A stretch of 45,123 nucleotides of DNA from a virus (IMGVR_UViG_3300024518_001557:1-45123), one strand, 5' to 3'. Positions 34,639 to 42,197 are shown, counted from the stretch's first letter. A program made the numbers and translations. The notes: generated by a model not told the origin, from the sequence alone.

Positions 34639-35051
34639 TCGCCCGAACCGACAGCCTTCCCAAATTCTACAGGGGATGATGCGCCATATATCGCACGTTC
34701 ATTCGCCTTGATGCGTTCCCACTGGGCGGCGTTCAGTCCTACCACCCGGATATCATGGTCTTGTTGCCATGCACGTTGTGAAATAATCTCAGCTTCCATG
34801 CGGTTGAGGTCGCGCACGTAGCCCGACCCCCACATGCCGCCAATGGCAACCACGACTACGATCAACAGTGCAGCCGCTGAAATATAGTTTGCCGTGGCAG
34901 GGGTTGCCTGCCGTTCTACTACATGGATCAGCCGATCAACAGCAATCGCCAACCCTTCAACCTTGCTTTCAAGGCTGGCAGTGTGGGCGATGTTCTGGCG
35001 TATATCCTGCTCAATTGCGATACGCCAGTCTTTGTGGTTTTCGTCAGCCAC
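34635..35051 (-). CDS. Single-TM coiled-coil membrane protein (candidate holin/lysis protein), 138 aa
   Basis: Residues 1-48 form a charged amphipathic helix (IRQNIAHTASLESKVEGLAIAVDRLIHVVE). A transmembrane segment follows (ISAAALLIVVVVAIGGMWGSGYV, about 57-79), then a second charged helix. The plan is like XhlA/hemolysin-type phage lysis accessory proteins and like some i-spanins. It is followed with a 4-base overlap by another small membrane protein. Start ATG at 35051, three bases after the preceding stop. Confidence 0.6.
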   Translation of the reverse strand: MADENHKDWRIAIEQDIRQNIAHTASLESKVEGLAIAVDRLIHVVERQATPATANYISAAALLIVVVVAIGGMWGSGYVRDLNRMEAEIISQRAWQQDHDIRVVGLNAAQWERIKANERAIYGASSPVEFGKAVGSGE

Positions 35052-35053
35052 TA

Positions 35054-35605
35054 CTATTTACCAATCATACCCTTGATAGCAGCCACAGCTTTTTCACCGC
35101 GACTGGCAAACCACCACGCTACTGCTGTGACAGTCAAAAATATTAGTGAATGTACAACGTAAACATACAGTTCTTGTGCCATCAAGGGGTCAAGCTTTTC
35201 CAGACCGCCGATAATCGTTCCAAGCTGGTCATAGATATCCCAGCTAAAGTACAACAGCACACCGGTCAGTACCGGGCGAACCGCTGTCTTGACACCATCG
35301 ATCCACGGGTTTCCACTCGGCTTGCTTGCAGCCTTCATTGACTCAACAAAGGCATCGGCATCCTTGATGTCTACCGCAATAGCGCCTTCGGCCTGAGCCT
35401 GTTCAATTTGTTTATCAACCATCAGTACAGCCTGTTCGTTCTCCATTTGCTGTAACTGAATATCGATCTGTGCCATTTCCTCGGCATGTCGGTTCTCTTC
35501 CTTGACCAGCTTGCGCTGCTCGACTTTCTGCCAGATACCACCAATCAAACCCGTAATGGCCCCGAGGCCACTCGATGTCATCAAACCCAAAATACCTTCA
35601 AGCAT
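35054..35605 (-). CDS. Putative holin-type membrane protein, 183 aa
   Basis: The N-terminus is Gly-rich and hydrophobic (LGLMTSSGLGAITGLIGGIW). A long charged coiled coil (residues about 25-85) follows. A C-terminal region with the motif NPWIDGVKTAVRPVLTGVLLYFSWDIYDQL precedes a strong transmembrane segment (YVYVVHSLIFLTVTAVAWWF). Proteins with the 'W-x-D-x-V-x-x-x-VRPV-L' segment and two C-terminal helices are frequent in phage lysis regions, often labelled holin. Direct evidence of pore function is lacking. Start ATG behind AGGAGAG. It overlaps the lysin-like gene by 8 bases. Confidence 0.6.
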   Translation of the reverse strand: MLEGILGLMTSSGLGAITGLIGGIWQKVEQRKLVKEENRHAEEMAQIDIQLQQMENEQAVLMVDKQIEQAQAEGAIAVDIKDADAFVESMKAASKPSGNPWIDGVKTAVRPVLTGVLLYFSWDIYDQLGTIIGGLEKLDPLMAQELYVYVVHSLIFLTVTAVAWWFASRGEKAVAAIKGMIGK

Positions 35606-36017
35606 TATGCTCTCCTATAATTTCAAGGTTGAACTCATTCTGCCCGAGCAGGTTCAGCAATCGCCGCATCGCCGTTCTACTGCCCAGCACAGCAGGCTGT
35701 CCAGCCAAGGTGCCTTTCGAATTACCGAGAATCAGGCAACCCTTGGTATGTCGCACCAGATTACCGTTATGCACCAGTATCCCGGTTCGCTGATCGACAG
35801 GCTTTAAATGCCAGACCCTGCGATACTTACCGGATGCAGACCGGGGTAAATAAACGGCCCTGTATTTCCCCGAAGGGATACAGGACACATTGCGCTGGTT
35901 ATCCAACCACGGTCGCTCGATGGTGTGAAAGGTTTCCCCTCCAATCACCAAAGTACCAAAAGTATGGCCCGGATAATACGTCCGGGTCAGATACCCATTA
36001 GGCGACAGCGGTACCAT
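35598..36017 (-). CDS. DUF5675-type protein, candidate endolysin
   Basis: The core motifs fit the DUF5675 family: GTLVIGGETFHTIERPWLDNQRNVSCIPSGKYRAVYLPRS, then RTGILVHNGNLVRHTKGCLILG. The H-N-G-N and T-x-G-C pattern is typical. The family is found in phage lysis regions and is suspected to act on peptidoglycan, but its activity is not established to my knowledge. The start is uncertain. An ATG at 36017 gives a 20-base overlap with the preceding gene and 139 residues; ATGs at 36044 and 36083 would add 9 or 22 residues. The holin-like gene follows directly. Confidence 0.7.
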   Translation of the reverse strand: MVPLSPNGYLTRTYYPGHTFGTLVIGGETFHTIERPWLDNQRNVSCIPSGKYRAVYLPRSASGKYRRVWHLKPVDQRTGILVHNGNLVRHTKGCLILGNSKGTLAGQPAVLGSRTAMRRLLNLLGQNEFNLEIIGEHNA

Positions 36018-36213
36018 CGTCAGTTGCGATCCAGTTTGTACCATCACTCCAGCAAAGCGCCTGCGGAGTCGCGTCACTGACAATGATCATTTGACCAGTG
36101 TACAAAGTCGCGTCAGGGACAGTTGCCAGCGTGTATGTGGGTATAACCGGGGCACCCGGCTTGCCGGTAGGGCTAACCAGTTCGCGTACATTTAAGTTTT
36201 CGTAACGTGCCAT
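35998..36213 (-). CDS. Small fibre-tip-like protein, 71 aa
   Basis: The protein reads MARYENLNVRELVSPTGKPG..., then ATVPDATLYTGQMIIVSDATPQALCWSDGTNWIATDDG. This is the short beta module seen at the C-terminal ends of many tail fibres (G-Q-x-I-x-V-x-D..A.....W-S-D-G-T-N-W). Here it is a free small protein between portal and lysis genes. Start ATG with GGAG seven bases upstream. It may be a head-decoration or fibre-accessory protein. The module is common; the role is unknown. Confidence 0.65.
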   Translation of the reverse strand: MARYENLNVRELVSPTGKPGAPVIPTYTLATVPDATLYTGQMIIVSDATPQALCWSDGTNWIATDDGTAVA

Positions 36214-36248
36214 TTCTATTCTCCTACTTACTGCATTACAAAATTGGA

Positions 36249-38642
36249 TCAGGCTGGCTCTTCAACCGACTCGATCCCGCTCATCATCTTATCCTTGTCA
36301 CGATTAATTTTAATCGTTTTCTTGACCTTTCCCGAAGTGTTATCAATGACCACATTAAGAACCATCGGCTCTTTAGATTCCTTCGCTACTGGTGCCTCGG
36401 TAGACTCAGGCTCTGAAGCCTTTGCCTCGATTTCCTTATCCTTCAATTCCAGTAACCGCTCATGTTTTATCAGGTCGGTTTCGGAATTGATTTCGTTCCG
36501 TTCAATGATGCGTGCTGTCTCTTCGTGCATCATACGGATTTTCTGGGCTTCGTCACGGGCCTGATTATCCATTTGCGCCTGTTTCTTCGCCTCGATCTTA
36601 GCCATTTCGATTTCTTTATTCATGATCATCTTGTTAGCTTCCAGCTCAGCAGTGGCCTGATCAGCTTCAGACTTGATTGCCAAGCGCTGGCTCTCACCTT
36701 GCTGCTTGACCTGTTCCAGTGCCATGGCAGCTTCAGCCTTGATCTGTTCTGGATCAGGCGGTGGATTCTCGGCAGCTTGTTTCTGGCGCTCAAGTATGAC
36801 CTCGCGAGTCGGCACAATGCCTTCAAGATCGAAGTCCTTCGCGGTAGCCCGGAGAATATCGGCCCTGCCCTCAACACCGATGATCTGCATATCAATTTCA
36901 TTATTGGTGATGGCAAGAAACTCGTTACGCCGGGACTGAGCCATATCTTTCAGCAGTAGCGCGTTAGCCCCGCGTGCGACGATCTTCGCATCGCCCTGTA
37001 TGGACTTGTCATTGGTCGTGATCATATTGTAGTAGTACATCATTTCGATTGCAGGACTGGTTACCCCGAAATCAAAGGTACCAATCGCGGCCTTGATGCC
37101 TTTCGCGGCTGAGTTCATCAGCATGGACAGGCCGGATGCAGTACTACCCGCACCACTTACCTTGTCGTTGCCGTGGCTGTAACGCGGGATACTGGTCGCA
37201 TCGTCGGCTTTTTGCTCAAACCGGTCATAGACGGTCAGCAATTCATTCGCATTGGAGTCAGGCTGGAAAAATTGCAGGGCTGAGCCACCGCCCATTTCAC
37301 TACCCTTGGTCTGCCAGACCTTCCATGGGTAGATTTCAAGTGCGTTCTCCAGCGGGGAAAGGCGCTCGTAGTTCACTTCCAGCATAGGGCCGGACGCCAT
37401 ACCCATGTTGTTGACCAGTGCGCGGGCGGTCGCGTTACAGAACTCCTGAATATCATTCATCAGGTATCTGATCGAGTTACCCCAGAACGCACCCGGTATC
37501 GGGTCATAACAAGCCTTGTGGTAAGGTCGGCGTGCCAGTGGATCGTTATTCAGGGTTGCCCGGATAATGTAGCGTCCAATCAGGATCGCATCGATCTGGT
37601 ACTCGGCTTCGGTGTCTTCAACTTCGATACCCCACTCCAGCAGGTCTGACCCCTGTACCGGCCCCCAGTAATGAAGTCCGTCGATCAGTCCGTTCTTGCC
37701 GTCACGCCACCAGTGGAAGTGGTTCTCGTTTTCGTTACGCTCGGTATCGTTCCACAGCCATTGGCGCAGACCGGTCTTGTACTCAACCAGAACATTCCTG
37801 ATTTCTTCATCTTTGTAGCCGGGTACACCGATCATGTTGTACAGCTCACCGCGCTCGAAGCGTATATGCTCGATCAGGTGGCCGTCATTAACATTGTTCG
37901 CTTCAGGGCTTGGATAAATATCAAACGGGCTGACACGAATGAACTCTGGCTGCAATTCCTTGGTGATTTTGGGCTTCATGGAGCCGAAATTCTGCTTCCA
38001 CTTCAGGGTCGTGCGATTTTTCAGAAACGGGCCTTTCAGGATGCAGGCACTAAACGTACAAAAATCATCGATCAGTTCATTCATGGTACCGGCGAACTTG
38101 CTCTCAGCAAGCTGGTCGGTAATCTTGCGCTCCATTTTCTGGGCCGATAGCTTGGCCTGCTCATTCATTTCAAGCGCCAGATATTCCTGCAACTGTAAAA
38201 ATTCCAGCTCGCCGCCGCCAGCAGCCTCTACCCGCTCGGATACCAGCTTGACCGCCCATGGTGGTAGTTCGGGCAGGGGTGTTGGCTCGATACCCCACGC
38301 CTTGCCATCTTCAGGCAGGGCAATATCCTTGATCCAGTTAGCTGCGGCCCGCTGCTTGGTAGCCGTGATGAACATGTAGATTTCACTGCCGCCCTGATTC
38401 CGAATAGCCTGTAATTTTACCGGGTGATACTCACCGTTACGCGCACGAAGGTCTTCAAGCAATCCTTCCTCGATGCGTAGTTTTGCATTGCGGTTAATTT
38501 CCCAGTGGTGCTGGATGTGTCGCGTAAGCTGCGATTGTGTCAGCTCTTCCAGCTCTTCGGGTAGTTCGTTGTCGAGCGGTAGATCAGCACCGGGGATGAC
38601 CCGAACCAGCCCAAAGGATTGTCTTGCGGATGATTGAGCCAT
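36249..38642 (-). CDS. Portal protein, 797 aa
   Basis: Length and order (after TerL, before structural genes) fit a podovirus portal. A typical long helical N-terminal region is followed by the central clip/wing part: PYHKACYDPIPGAFWGNSIRYLMNDIQEFCNATARALVNNMGMASGP. Next come FDFGVTSPAIEMMYYYNMITTNDKSI and an aromatic/acidic stretch, DMAQSRRNEFLAITNNEIDMQIIG. The last 200 residues are a long coiled coil rich in Glu/Lys/Ala (barrel-type extension), ending in a basic segment. It forms the 12-mer at the packaging vertex. ATG at 38642 with TAGGA seven bases upstream. Confidence 0.85.
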   Translation of the reverse strand: MAQSSARQSFGLVRVIPGADLPLDNELPEELEELTQSQLTRHIQHHWEINRNAKLRIEEGLLEDLRARNGEYHPVKLQAIRNQGGSEIYMFITATKQRAAANWIKDIALPEDGKAWGIEPTPLPELPPWAVKLVSERVEAAGGGELEFLQLQEYLALEMNEQAKLSAQKMERKITDQLAESKFAGTMNELIDDFCTFSACILKGPFLKNRTTLKWKQNFGSMKPKITKELQPEFIRVSPFDIYPSPEANNVNDGHLIEHIRFERGELYNMIGVPGYKDEEIRNVLVEYKTGLRQWLWNDTERNENENHFHWWRDGKNGLIDGLHYWGPVQGSDLLEWGIEVEDTEAEYQIDAILIGRYIIRATLNNDPLARRPYHKACYDPIPGAFWGNSIRYLMNDIQEFCNATARALVNNMGMASGPMLEVNYERLSPLENALEIYPWKVWQTKGSEMGGGSALQFFQPDSNANELLTVYDRFEQKADDATSIPRYSHGNDKVSGAGSTASGLSMLMNSAAKGIKAAIGTFDFGVTSPAIEMMYYYNMITTNDKSIQGDAKIVARGANALLLKDMAQSRRNEFLAITNNEIDMQIIGVEGRADILRATAKDFDLEGIVPTREVILERQKQAAENPPPDPEQIKAEAAMALEQVKQQGESQRLAIKSEADQATAELEANKMIMNKEIEMAKIEAKKQAQMDNQARDEAQKIRMMHEETARIIERNEINSETDLIKHERLLELKDKEIEAKASEPESTEAPVAKESKEPMVLNVVIDNTSGKVKKTIKINRDKDKMMSGIESVEEPA

Positions 38643-38643
38643 G

Positions 38644-38940
38644 TTAGTGTCCTACTACGATTCGTCGTTGATTGAAGGCGTGTTCTTCCATCGCCTCGTT
38701 GATCGCGCTGATATCATCAAACAAGGTATCAAGGTAGTGCTTGTCGGCCAGCATTTTCATGACATCGATATCAACCTGTATTTCCTGCTCATTGAAGCAG
38801 GTGATAATAATAAGTATGTGCCCCTCGGACTTTCGCCCCTCCTTGCCTTTGAGCGCCCTGACAGACAGGACAAGGCCGGACAGCTTCGACTTGATGCCGT
38901 CGATCACGGGCTGCACATTAACATCAACCATGCGAACCAT
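38644..38940 (-). CDS. Hypothetical protein between terminase and portal, 98 aa
   Basis: The start chosen is the ATG at 38940, which shares a base with the TerL stop (TAATG); a longer frame upstream would lie inside TerL. The product is alpha/beta-like (MVDVNVQPVIDGIKSKLSGLVLSV..., HILIIITCFNEQEIQVDIDVMKMLADKHYLDTLFDDISAINEAME). No domain recognised. Its position between TerL and portal suggests a packaging or head-related accessory role. Confidence 0.65.
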   Translation of the reverse strand: MVRMVDVNVQPVIDGIKSKLSGLVLSVRALKGKEGRKSEGHILIIITCFNEQEIQVDIDVMKMLADKHYLDTLFDDISAINEAMEEHAFNQRRIVVGH

Positions 38941-40391
38941 TATGTCCACCCGGCGGCAGTTACCCGTCTTGCAGGCCGGGGTTGTGCCTTGACGATATGC
39001 AGGCCATGCCGCAGTCGCGCACACAGGTATTGCAGCGCATCATGCGGGTGCGAGAACTTGTTCTTGGCGGGCTGCTCCTTAAAGCGTTCCTCACCGACCA
39101 CCTGTACCCGCTCATACTTGTAACCACCATTGAACCCTTTACGCAGGTTCCGGCAACTGGGATCGATTATAAAGCTCGGCTGACCCTCGCGATCCATCCC
39201 CTTCATATAGTATCGTACCCCGTCGAGCCGTGCGATGACTTCATTGGATTCATCCGGGGCCGACACGGTAGTGATCCCTTCCTGTGCGAGAATGTCCATA
39301 CAGGAATTAGCCTCGGTCTGGGTTCGCTGCTTACCAGCCGGGTCGCCCACCGATACCATCTGCATACCGCTGTACTTGTTGGTCAGGTCTGGTTTGACGA
39401 TATCTCGGGCAAATTCTCGGATACCCATGTCTTCAGTACACCATTCTTGGACAATTCTAAGTTGACCGTGGGGGGATAATTGGCCCGCAATACAGGATGG
39501 CGTAAGTCCGTAATCCCAACCGATATATAAGGGCACGCCTTTATATAGTTCAAGCGGTTCTTTCGAGCAATGGATGTCATCGTTGTACTCCCCGTAAACC
39601 GGTTTGCCATCATGAATAGACCCATACAGGCCCAGAATATAAACTGAAATCCAGTCTTTATCCTTACCAAATACCTGTCGTAGCCAGTACTCAAAACCCA
39701 GTGGCTGGTTGATTACGTTCTCAGCTTCGGGGTTTGGTACATACCTGCCATCTTCTTTTTCGATCAGGGCCGGTGGCTGGTGAAAAAAATCATAGCCCTG
39801 TGGTAGCTTCTCTTCAGCCAGACTGTAATACCAGTGATCGTCGTCCGGCGGATTCGTGTCCATAATGATTCCTGACCACGTAGGCCCGCCGTTTCGCTTG
39901 GCCGGGTATCTGCCGACACGTCCTGTAGCACCGTCCAAGATTTGTTTCGGTATTTCGCGTACTTCATTCAACCATGCTCCGGTCAGTTCCAGTGACAGTA
40001 GTTTCTTCACGTCACCGGGTTTGTCAAGGGCCAGAAACATGATCTCCATTTCAACTATGGTTCCGTCAGGTAAAGGGACTGTCAGGTAGCCGGTGATCGG
40101 CGGTGCCCAGTTGATTCGACAGATTTCACTCGGAAACCAGTCTTCAAAGGTCTTGATGGTGGTTGATTTTAATTCGGGGTAGGTGTTTCTGATTGCAGCC
40201 CATCTGGACTTGCGAATAAACCGGTTACCGTACTGGTGTGGTTCCTGTGCCACCGACTTGGCATACATTTCAATCGTGCAGGCTACGGATTTCCCAGAGC
40301 CGATTGGCCCCATGATACCGCGCACGAAGTTATCGCTTGCGTGAAATTTGGAAGCTGTTGGCTCCGCCTTGTAATCAATTTGAACCGACAC
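38940..40391 (-). CDS. terL: Terminase large subunit (ATPase-nuclease), 483 aa
   Basis: The ATPase motifs are clear. Walker A is GPIGSGKS (residues 28-35, K34) and a Walker B-like strand is LTGAWLNEV (E143). The coupling/motor segment SGIIMDTNPPDDDHWYY spans about residues 173-189. The nuclease domain carries acidic residues D293 (IGWDYGLTPS), D350 (SVGDPAG) and D451 (FSHPHDALQYL), the usual RNase H-like triad. This enzyme cuts concatemers and pumps DNA into the prohead. The start codon is GTG at 40391 with GGGGGAG nine bases upstream, overlapping TerS by 17 bases. Length is normal for the Terminase_6/GpA-like group. Confidence 0.95.
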   Translation of the reverse strand: MSVQIDYKAEPTASKFHASDNFVRGIMGPIGSGKSVACTIEMYAKSVAQEPHQYGNRFIRKSRWAAIRNTYPELKSTTIKTFEDWFPSEICRINWAPPITGYLTVPLPDGTIVEMEIMFLALDKPGDVKKLLSLELTGAWLNEVREIPKQILDGATGRVGRYPAKRNGGPTWSGIIMDTNPPDDDHWYYSLAEEKLPQGYDFFHQPPALIEKEDGRYVPNPEAENVINQPLGFEYWLRQVFGKDKDWISVYILGLYGSIHDGKPVYGEYNDDIHCSKEPLELYKGVPLYIGWDYGLTPSCIAGQLSPHGQLRIVQEWCTEDMGIREFARDIVKPDLTNKYSGMQMVSVGDPAGKQRTQTEANSCMDILAQEGITTVSAPDESNEVIARLDGVRYYMKGMDREGQPSFIIDPSCRNLRKGFNGGYKYERVQVVGEERFKEQPAKNKFSHPHDALQYLCARLRHGLHIVKAQPRPARRVTAAGWT

Positions 40392-40893
40392 GCTTGAACT
40401 CCCCCTCGATAACTGGTTTGTCGTTGCCGAGATCGATATTCATCACCACGTTCATTGCCGCCGCATCCACTTTCTCGGAGAACATCTTCATATGCTTGCC
40501 GATCAGTTCAAGGGCGCGGGTAGCGCCCGAAGCGTCGAATTTTGCGTATACGGGTACCGCCTCTTTATCACCTTCATCATTATCGCGTTCCCACTTCCAG
40601 ACAGGTTCCGCTTCCATGCAACGGTCATGGATATCCCGCAGCCGTGCAATCACCCAGTCCTGATCCATTTCCATGCGTTTCTCACGCGCTTCCATCAGGG
40701 TGAATATGTAGGCACGTACTTCGGTCTTCTCCAGAAGGCGGCTGGCCTGAATCGTGGCACTTGCTTTCTTGATATCCGGGTTCAGTTTCCAGTAGGCCGC
40801 TGTTGCGTCCATTTTTGGATCAGACACCAGAAAATGACAGAAGTTATGCTGGGCTGGTGGTAGCCCGCTCTTGGTTGCGACAACAAGTTTCAT
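40375..40893 (-). CDS. terS: Terminase small subunit, 172 aa
   Basis: The N-terminal part fits a helix-turn-helix DNA-recognition region (FLVSDPKMDATAAYWKLNPDIKKASATIQASRLLEKTEVRAYI), the pattern of terminase small subunits that bind the pac/cos site. A helical oligomerisation segment follows, with a beta-prone C-terminus (AAMNVVMNIDLGNDKPVIEGEFKRV). It lies immediately upstream of, and overlaps, the large subunit. The ATG at 40893 shares a base with the preceding stop (TGATG). Confidence 0.85.
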   Translation of the reverse strand: MKLVVATKSGLPPAQHNFCHFLVSDPKMDATAAYWKLNPDIKKASATIQASRLLEKTEVRAYIFTLMEAREKRMEMDQDWVIARLRDIHDRCMEAEPVWKWERDNDEGDKEAVPVYAKFDASGATRALELIGKHMKMFSEKVDAAAMNVVMNIDLGNDKPVIEGEFKRVGSN

Positions 40894-41111
40894 CAATAGC
40901 TACCTGCTCCGTTTCCTACACCCCCGACACTGCCACCCGTGGAACCGGGGGTGTCGGATACACGGTTGTTCCGGCCTAATCGCTTGGATGACATCAGTTT
41001 TCGGGAGTTCACGCTACGCCCGTTCACGGTCTTCATCGAGCGATGACCGATATACCCCTGACCCGAAGGCTCACCATGCGTGGGTGAATTAGAGTATAAA
41101 GTCGCGCTCAC
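40893..41111 (-). CDS. Hypothetical basic Gly/Ser-rich protein, 72 aa
   Basis: Starts at GTG (41111) with GGGAG six bases upstream and a GTGA overlap with the preceding stop. The middle is basic (RSMKTVNGRSVNSRKLMSSKRLGRNNR) and the C-terminus is Gly-rich. It is likely disordered and possibly DNA-binding. No family recognised. Confidence 0.6.
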   Translation of the reverse strand: MSATLYSNSPTHGEPSGQGYIGHRSMKTVNGRSVNSRKLMSSKRLGRNNRVSDTPGSTGGSVGGVGNGAGSY

Positions 41112-41317
41112 TTGGCGCTCCCGGTTTGCCGGATACCCCCACCTAACTGCTGGTCTGACATCAGAACGGCTTTCGAGTCATCCTGCTTCATGCGGGTCTT
41201 GAAATAAGGCATCACCTTGGCTTGCAGGAGCTTCTTGATCCCGCCTGCTCCACCCCAGCGTCTGGAATAGGTTTTACCACCGAACTCCGGTGTCTTCGTA
41301 GGTACATTGGAACTCAT
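41108..41317 (-). CDS. Hypothetical protein, 69 aa
   Basis: A small basic protein (KTYSRRWGGAGGIKKLLQAKVMPYFKTRMKQDDSKAVLMSDQQLGGGIRQ) with one likely helix and Gly-rich ends. Start ATG at 41317 with GGGAG five bases upstream. It is part of the series of five small genes that opens the late operon; its role there is unknown. Confidence 0.6.
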   Translation of the reverse strand: MSSNVPTKTPEFGGKTYSRRWGGAGGIKKLLQAKVMPYFKTRMKQDDSKAVLMSDQQLGGGIRQTGSAK

Positions 41318-41318
41318 A

Positions 41319-41654
41319 TCAACTCCCGGCCTTTTTCTTGGCCTTGGCTTTCTTAGCCTGTAAGTCGGCCCGAATCTTTTCAGCTTGGGCGCGTGTTAAG
41401 GTGTCCTGTGAGGGTCTGAGCAACGGGTTGGAACCAGCCTTGTACAACGGCTTGTTTGATGTCTTCGCAGGGGTAGCAGGGGCTGTTTGTTTCTTCACAC
41501 TCGTAGCCGCTACCTTGTCGCGGTTCTTCAGCTTGTCAACCAGTGTCCCTTTATCCGGGGTGAAGAAATCCTTGACCGCTGTTTTGGCACTGTCGTAGGC
41601 ATCCGTAACAGTATCCACAATCCCTACCCGTTTAGGACTTTTTGCTTTTGCCAT
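41319..41654 (-). CDS. Hypothetical Lys/Ala-rich protein, 111 aa
   Basis: The start chosen is the ATG at 41654 with GGAG seven bases upstream; an earlier start at 41687 would read into the preceding gene. The protein has a helical N-terminus (GIVDTVTDAYDSAKTAVKDFF), a Pro/Thr/Lys linker and a Lys/Ala-rich helix with RADLQAKKAKAKKKAGS at the end. It resembles a small DNA-binding or histone-like tail protein in composition only. Confidence 0.55.
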   Translation of the reverse strand: MAKAKSPKRVGIVDTVTDAYDSAKTAVKDFFTPDKGTLVDKLKNRDKVAATSVKKQTAPATPAKTSNKPLYKAGSNPLLRPSQDTLTRAQAEKIRADLQAKKAKAKKKAGS

Positions 41655-41757
41655 ACGCCTGCTCCAGTTTCTTCGCAAAGGCAACACGGCGGCTCTTCCG
41701 AGCTACCGCATTGTTCCTCGCTGCACGTTGAACAAGCTTTCGCTTGCGGCCGTCCAT
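41632..41757 (-). CDS. Very basic small protein, 41 aa
   Basis: A short frame that starts with ATG at 41757, four bases after the stop of the first late gene, and ends with TAA at 41632-41634. The product (MDGRKRKLVQRAARNNAVARKSRR...YGKSKKS) has about 14 Arg/Lys in 41 residues, a nucleic-acid-binding composition. It overlaps the next gene start by 23 bases. The ribosome binding site is weak. Evidence is its position and basic coding pattern. Confidence 0.5.
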   Translation of the reverse strand: MDGRKRKLVQRAARNNAVARKSRRVAFAKKLEQAYGKSKKS

Positions 41758-41760
41758 CCC

Positions 41761-41922
41761 CTACTTCTTATGGGTTTGGAACTGCGTAGCAGACTTGGGC
41801 GATTTACCGCCTTTGGTCGCAGGGCCGTAAGCCTTCATCGGAGAAGTCTTCGTACCGATCTTGGCGTTGCCGTGACTACCGGAAGTTTTGTGACCTGAGC
41901 CACTATTTCTTTTACCGTACAT
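41761..41922 (-). CDS. First gene of the late operon: small basic Gly/Ser/Lys-rich protein, 53 aa
   Basis: ATG at 41922 has AAGAGG eight bases upstream and reads MYGKRNSGSGHKTSGSHGNAKIG, then SPMKAYGPATKGGKS, ending HKK. It is disordered-looking, lacks acidic residues and has a high Lys/Gly content. As the first gene after the leftward promoter it may be strongly expressed. Function is unknown; it may bind DNA or RNA (inference). Confidence 0.6.
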   Translation of the reverse strand: MYGKRNSGSGHKTSGSHGNAKIGTKTSPMKAYGPATKGGKSPKSATQFQTHKK

Positions 41923-41973
41923 ATCATCATCCTCTTGTATCGACCCGAAGGCCCATGTGATTCATAATACTTC

Positions 41974-41989
41974 AGGGCGGTATTGCCCT
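41974..41989 (-). promoter_or_regulatory. 5' stem-loop at the start of the leftward late mRNA
   Basis: AGGGC-N6-GCCCT on the minus strand lies exactly where transcription from the predicted promoter would begin (about 41989). A stem-loop at the 5' end of a transcript commonly slows decay. There is no T-run, so it is not a terminator. Confidence 0.45.
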
Positions 41990-42023
41990 TACCGGATTAT
42001 ATACACAGGTTATCAACATGCAA
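41989..42023 (-). promoter_or_regulatory. Leftward sigma70-like promoter of the late operon
   Basis: On the minus strand TTGCAT (plus 42018-42023) is followed after 16 bases by a perfect TATAAT (plus 41996-42001). Start would be near 41989, about 67 bases before the first late ATG. The -35 matches 4 of 6 positions, so activator help is plausible; a dyad lies 11 bp upstream. Confidence 0.6.
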
Positions 42024-42033
42024 GTAAAGCTGA

Positions 42034-42053
42034 TTGTCACCGGGTAGTGACAA
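42034..42053. promoter_or_regulatory. Operator-like dyad, copy 1 (TTGTCAC-N6-GTGACAA)
   Basis: A perfect 7-bp inverted repeat with a 6-bp spacer, 11 bp upstream of the leftward -35. A second copy with the same TGTCAC-N6-GTGACA core lies at 42114-42131. Two copies of one dyad beside a promoter point to a dimeric regulator binding site. The regulator is not identified. Confidence 0.6.
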
Positions 42054-42064
42054 AAGAATCCAAG

Positions 42065-42080
42065 TATAGGAAAAAACTAT
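42065..42080. repeat. A-tract dyad repeat, copy 1
   Basis: TATAGGAAAAAACTAT, found again exactly at 42162-42177. The ends form the short inverted repeat TATAG/CTATA around an A6 tract. The bases just upstream are also similar in the two copies (ACAAA..GAATTC-like). Confidence 0.8.
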
Positions 42081-42113
42081 ATCAGGGCACCCTACTATAG
42101 ATCACCCCAATAA

Positions 42114-42131
42114 TGTCACCATCCAGTGACA
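42114..42131. promoter_or_regulatory. Operator-like dyad, copy 2 (TGTCAC-N6-GTGACA)
   Basis: A 6-bp perfect inverted repeat with 6-bp spacer, same core as copy 1. The centres are 79 bp apart, about seven and a half helical turns. Confidence 0.6.
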
Positions 42132-42161
42132 AAGGGTAATACCAATAACAAAGGATTCTAC

Positions 42162-42177
42162 TATAGGAAAAAACTAT
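42162..42177. repeat. A-tract dyad repeat, copy 2
   Basis: Exact second copy of TATAGGAAAAAACTAT, 97 bp after the first and in the same orientation. Confidence 0.8.
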
Positions 42178-42197
42178 GTGAGAATTTGGAAAACCCC

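Noticed and set aside
42034-42080. Rightward sigma70 promoter using GTGACA and TATAGG
   Set aside because: Spacing is 12 bases, too short for sigma70; the elements are better read as operator-like repeats.
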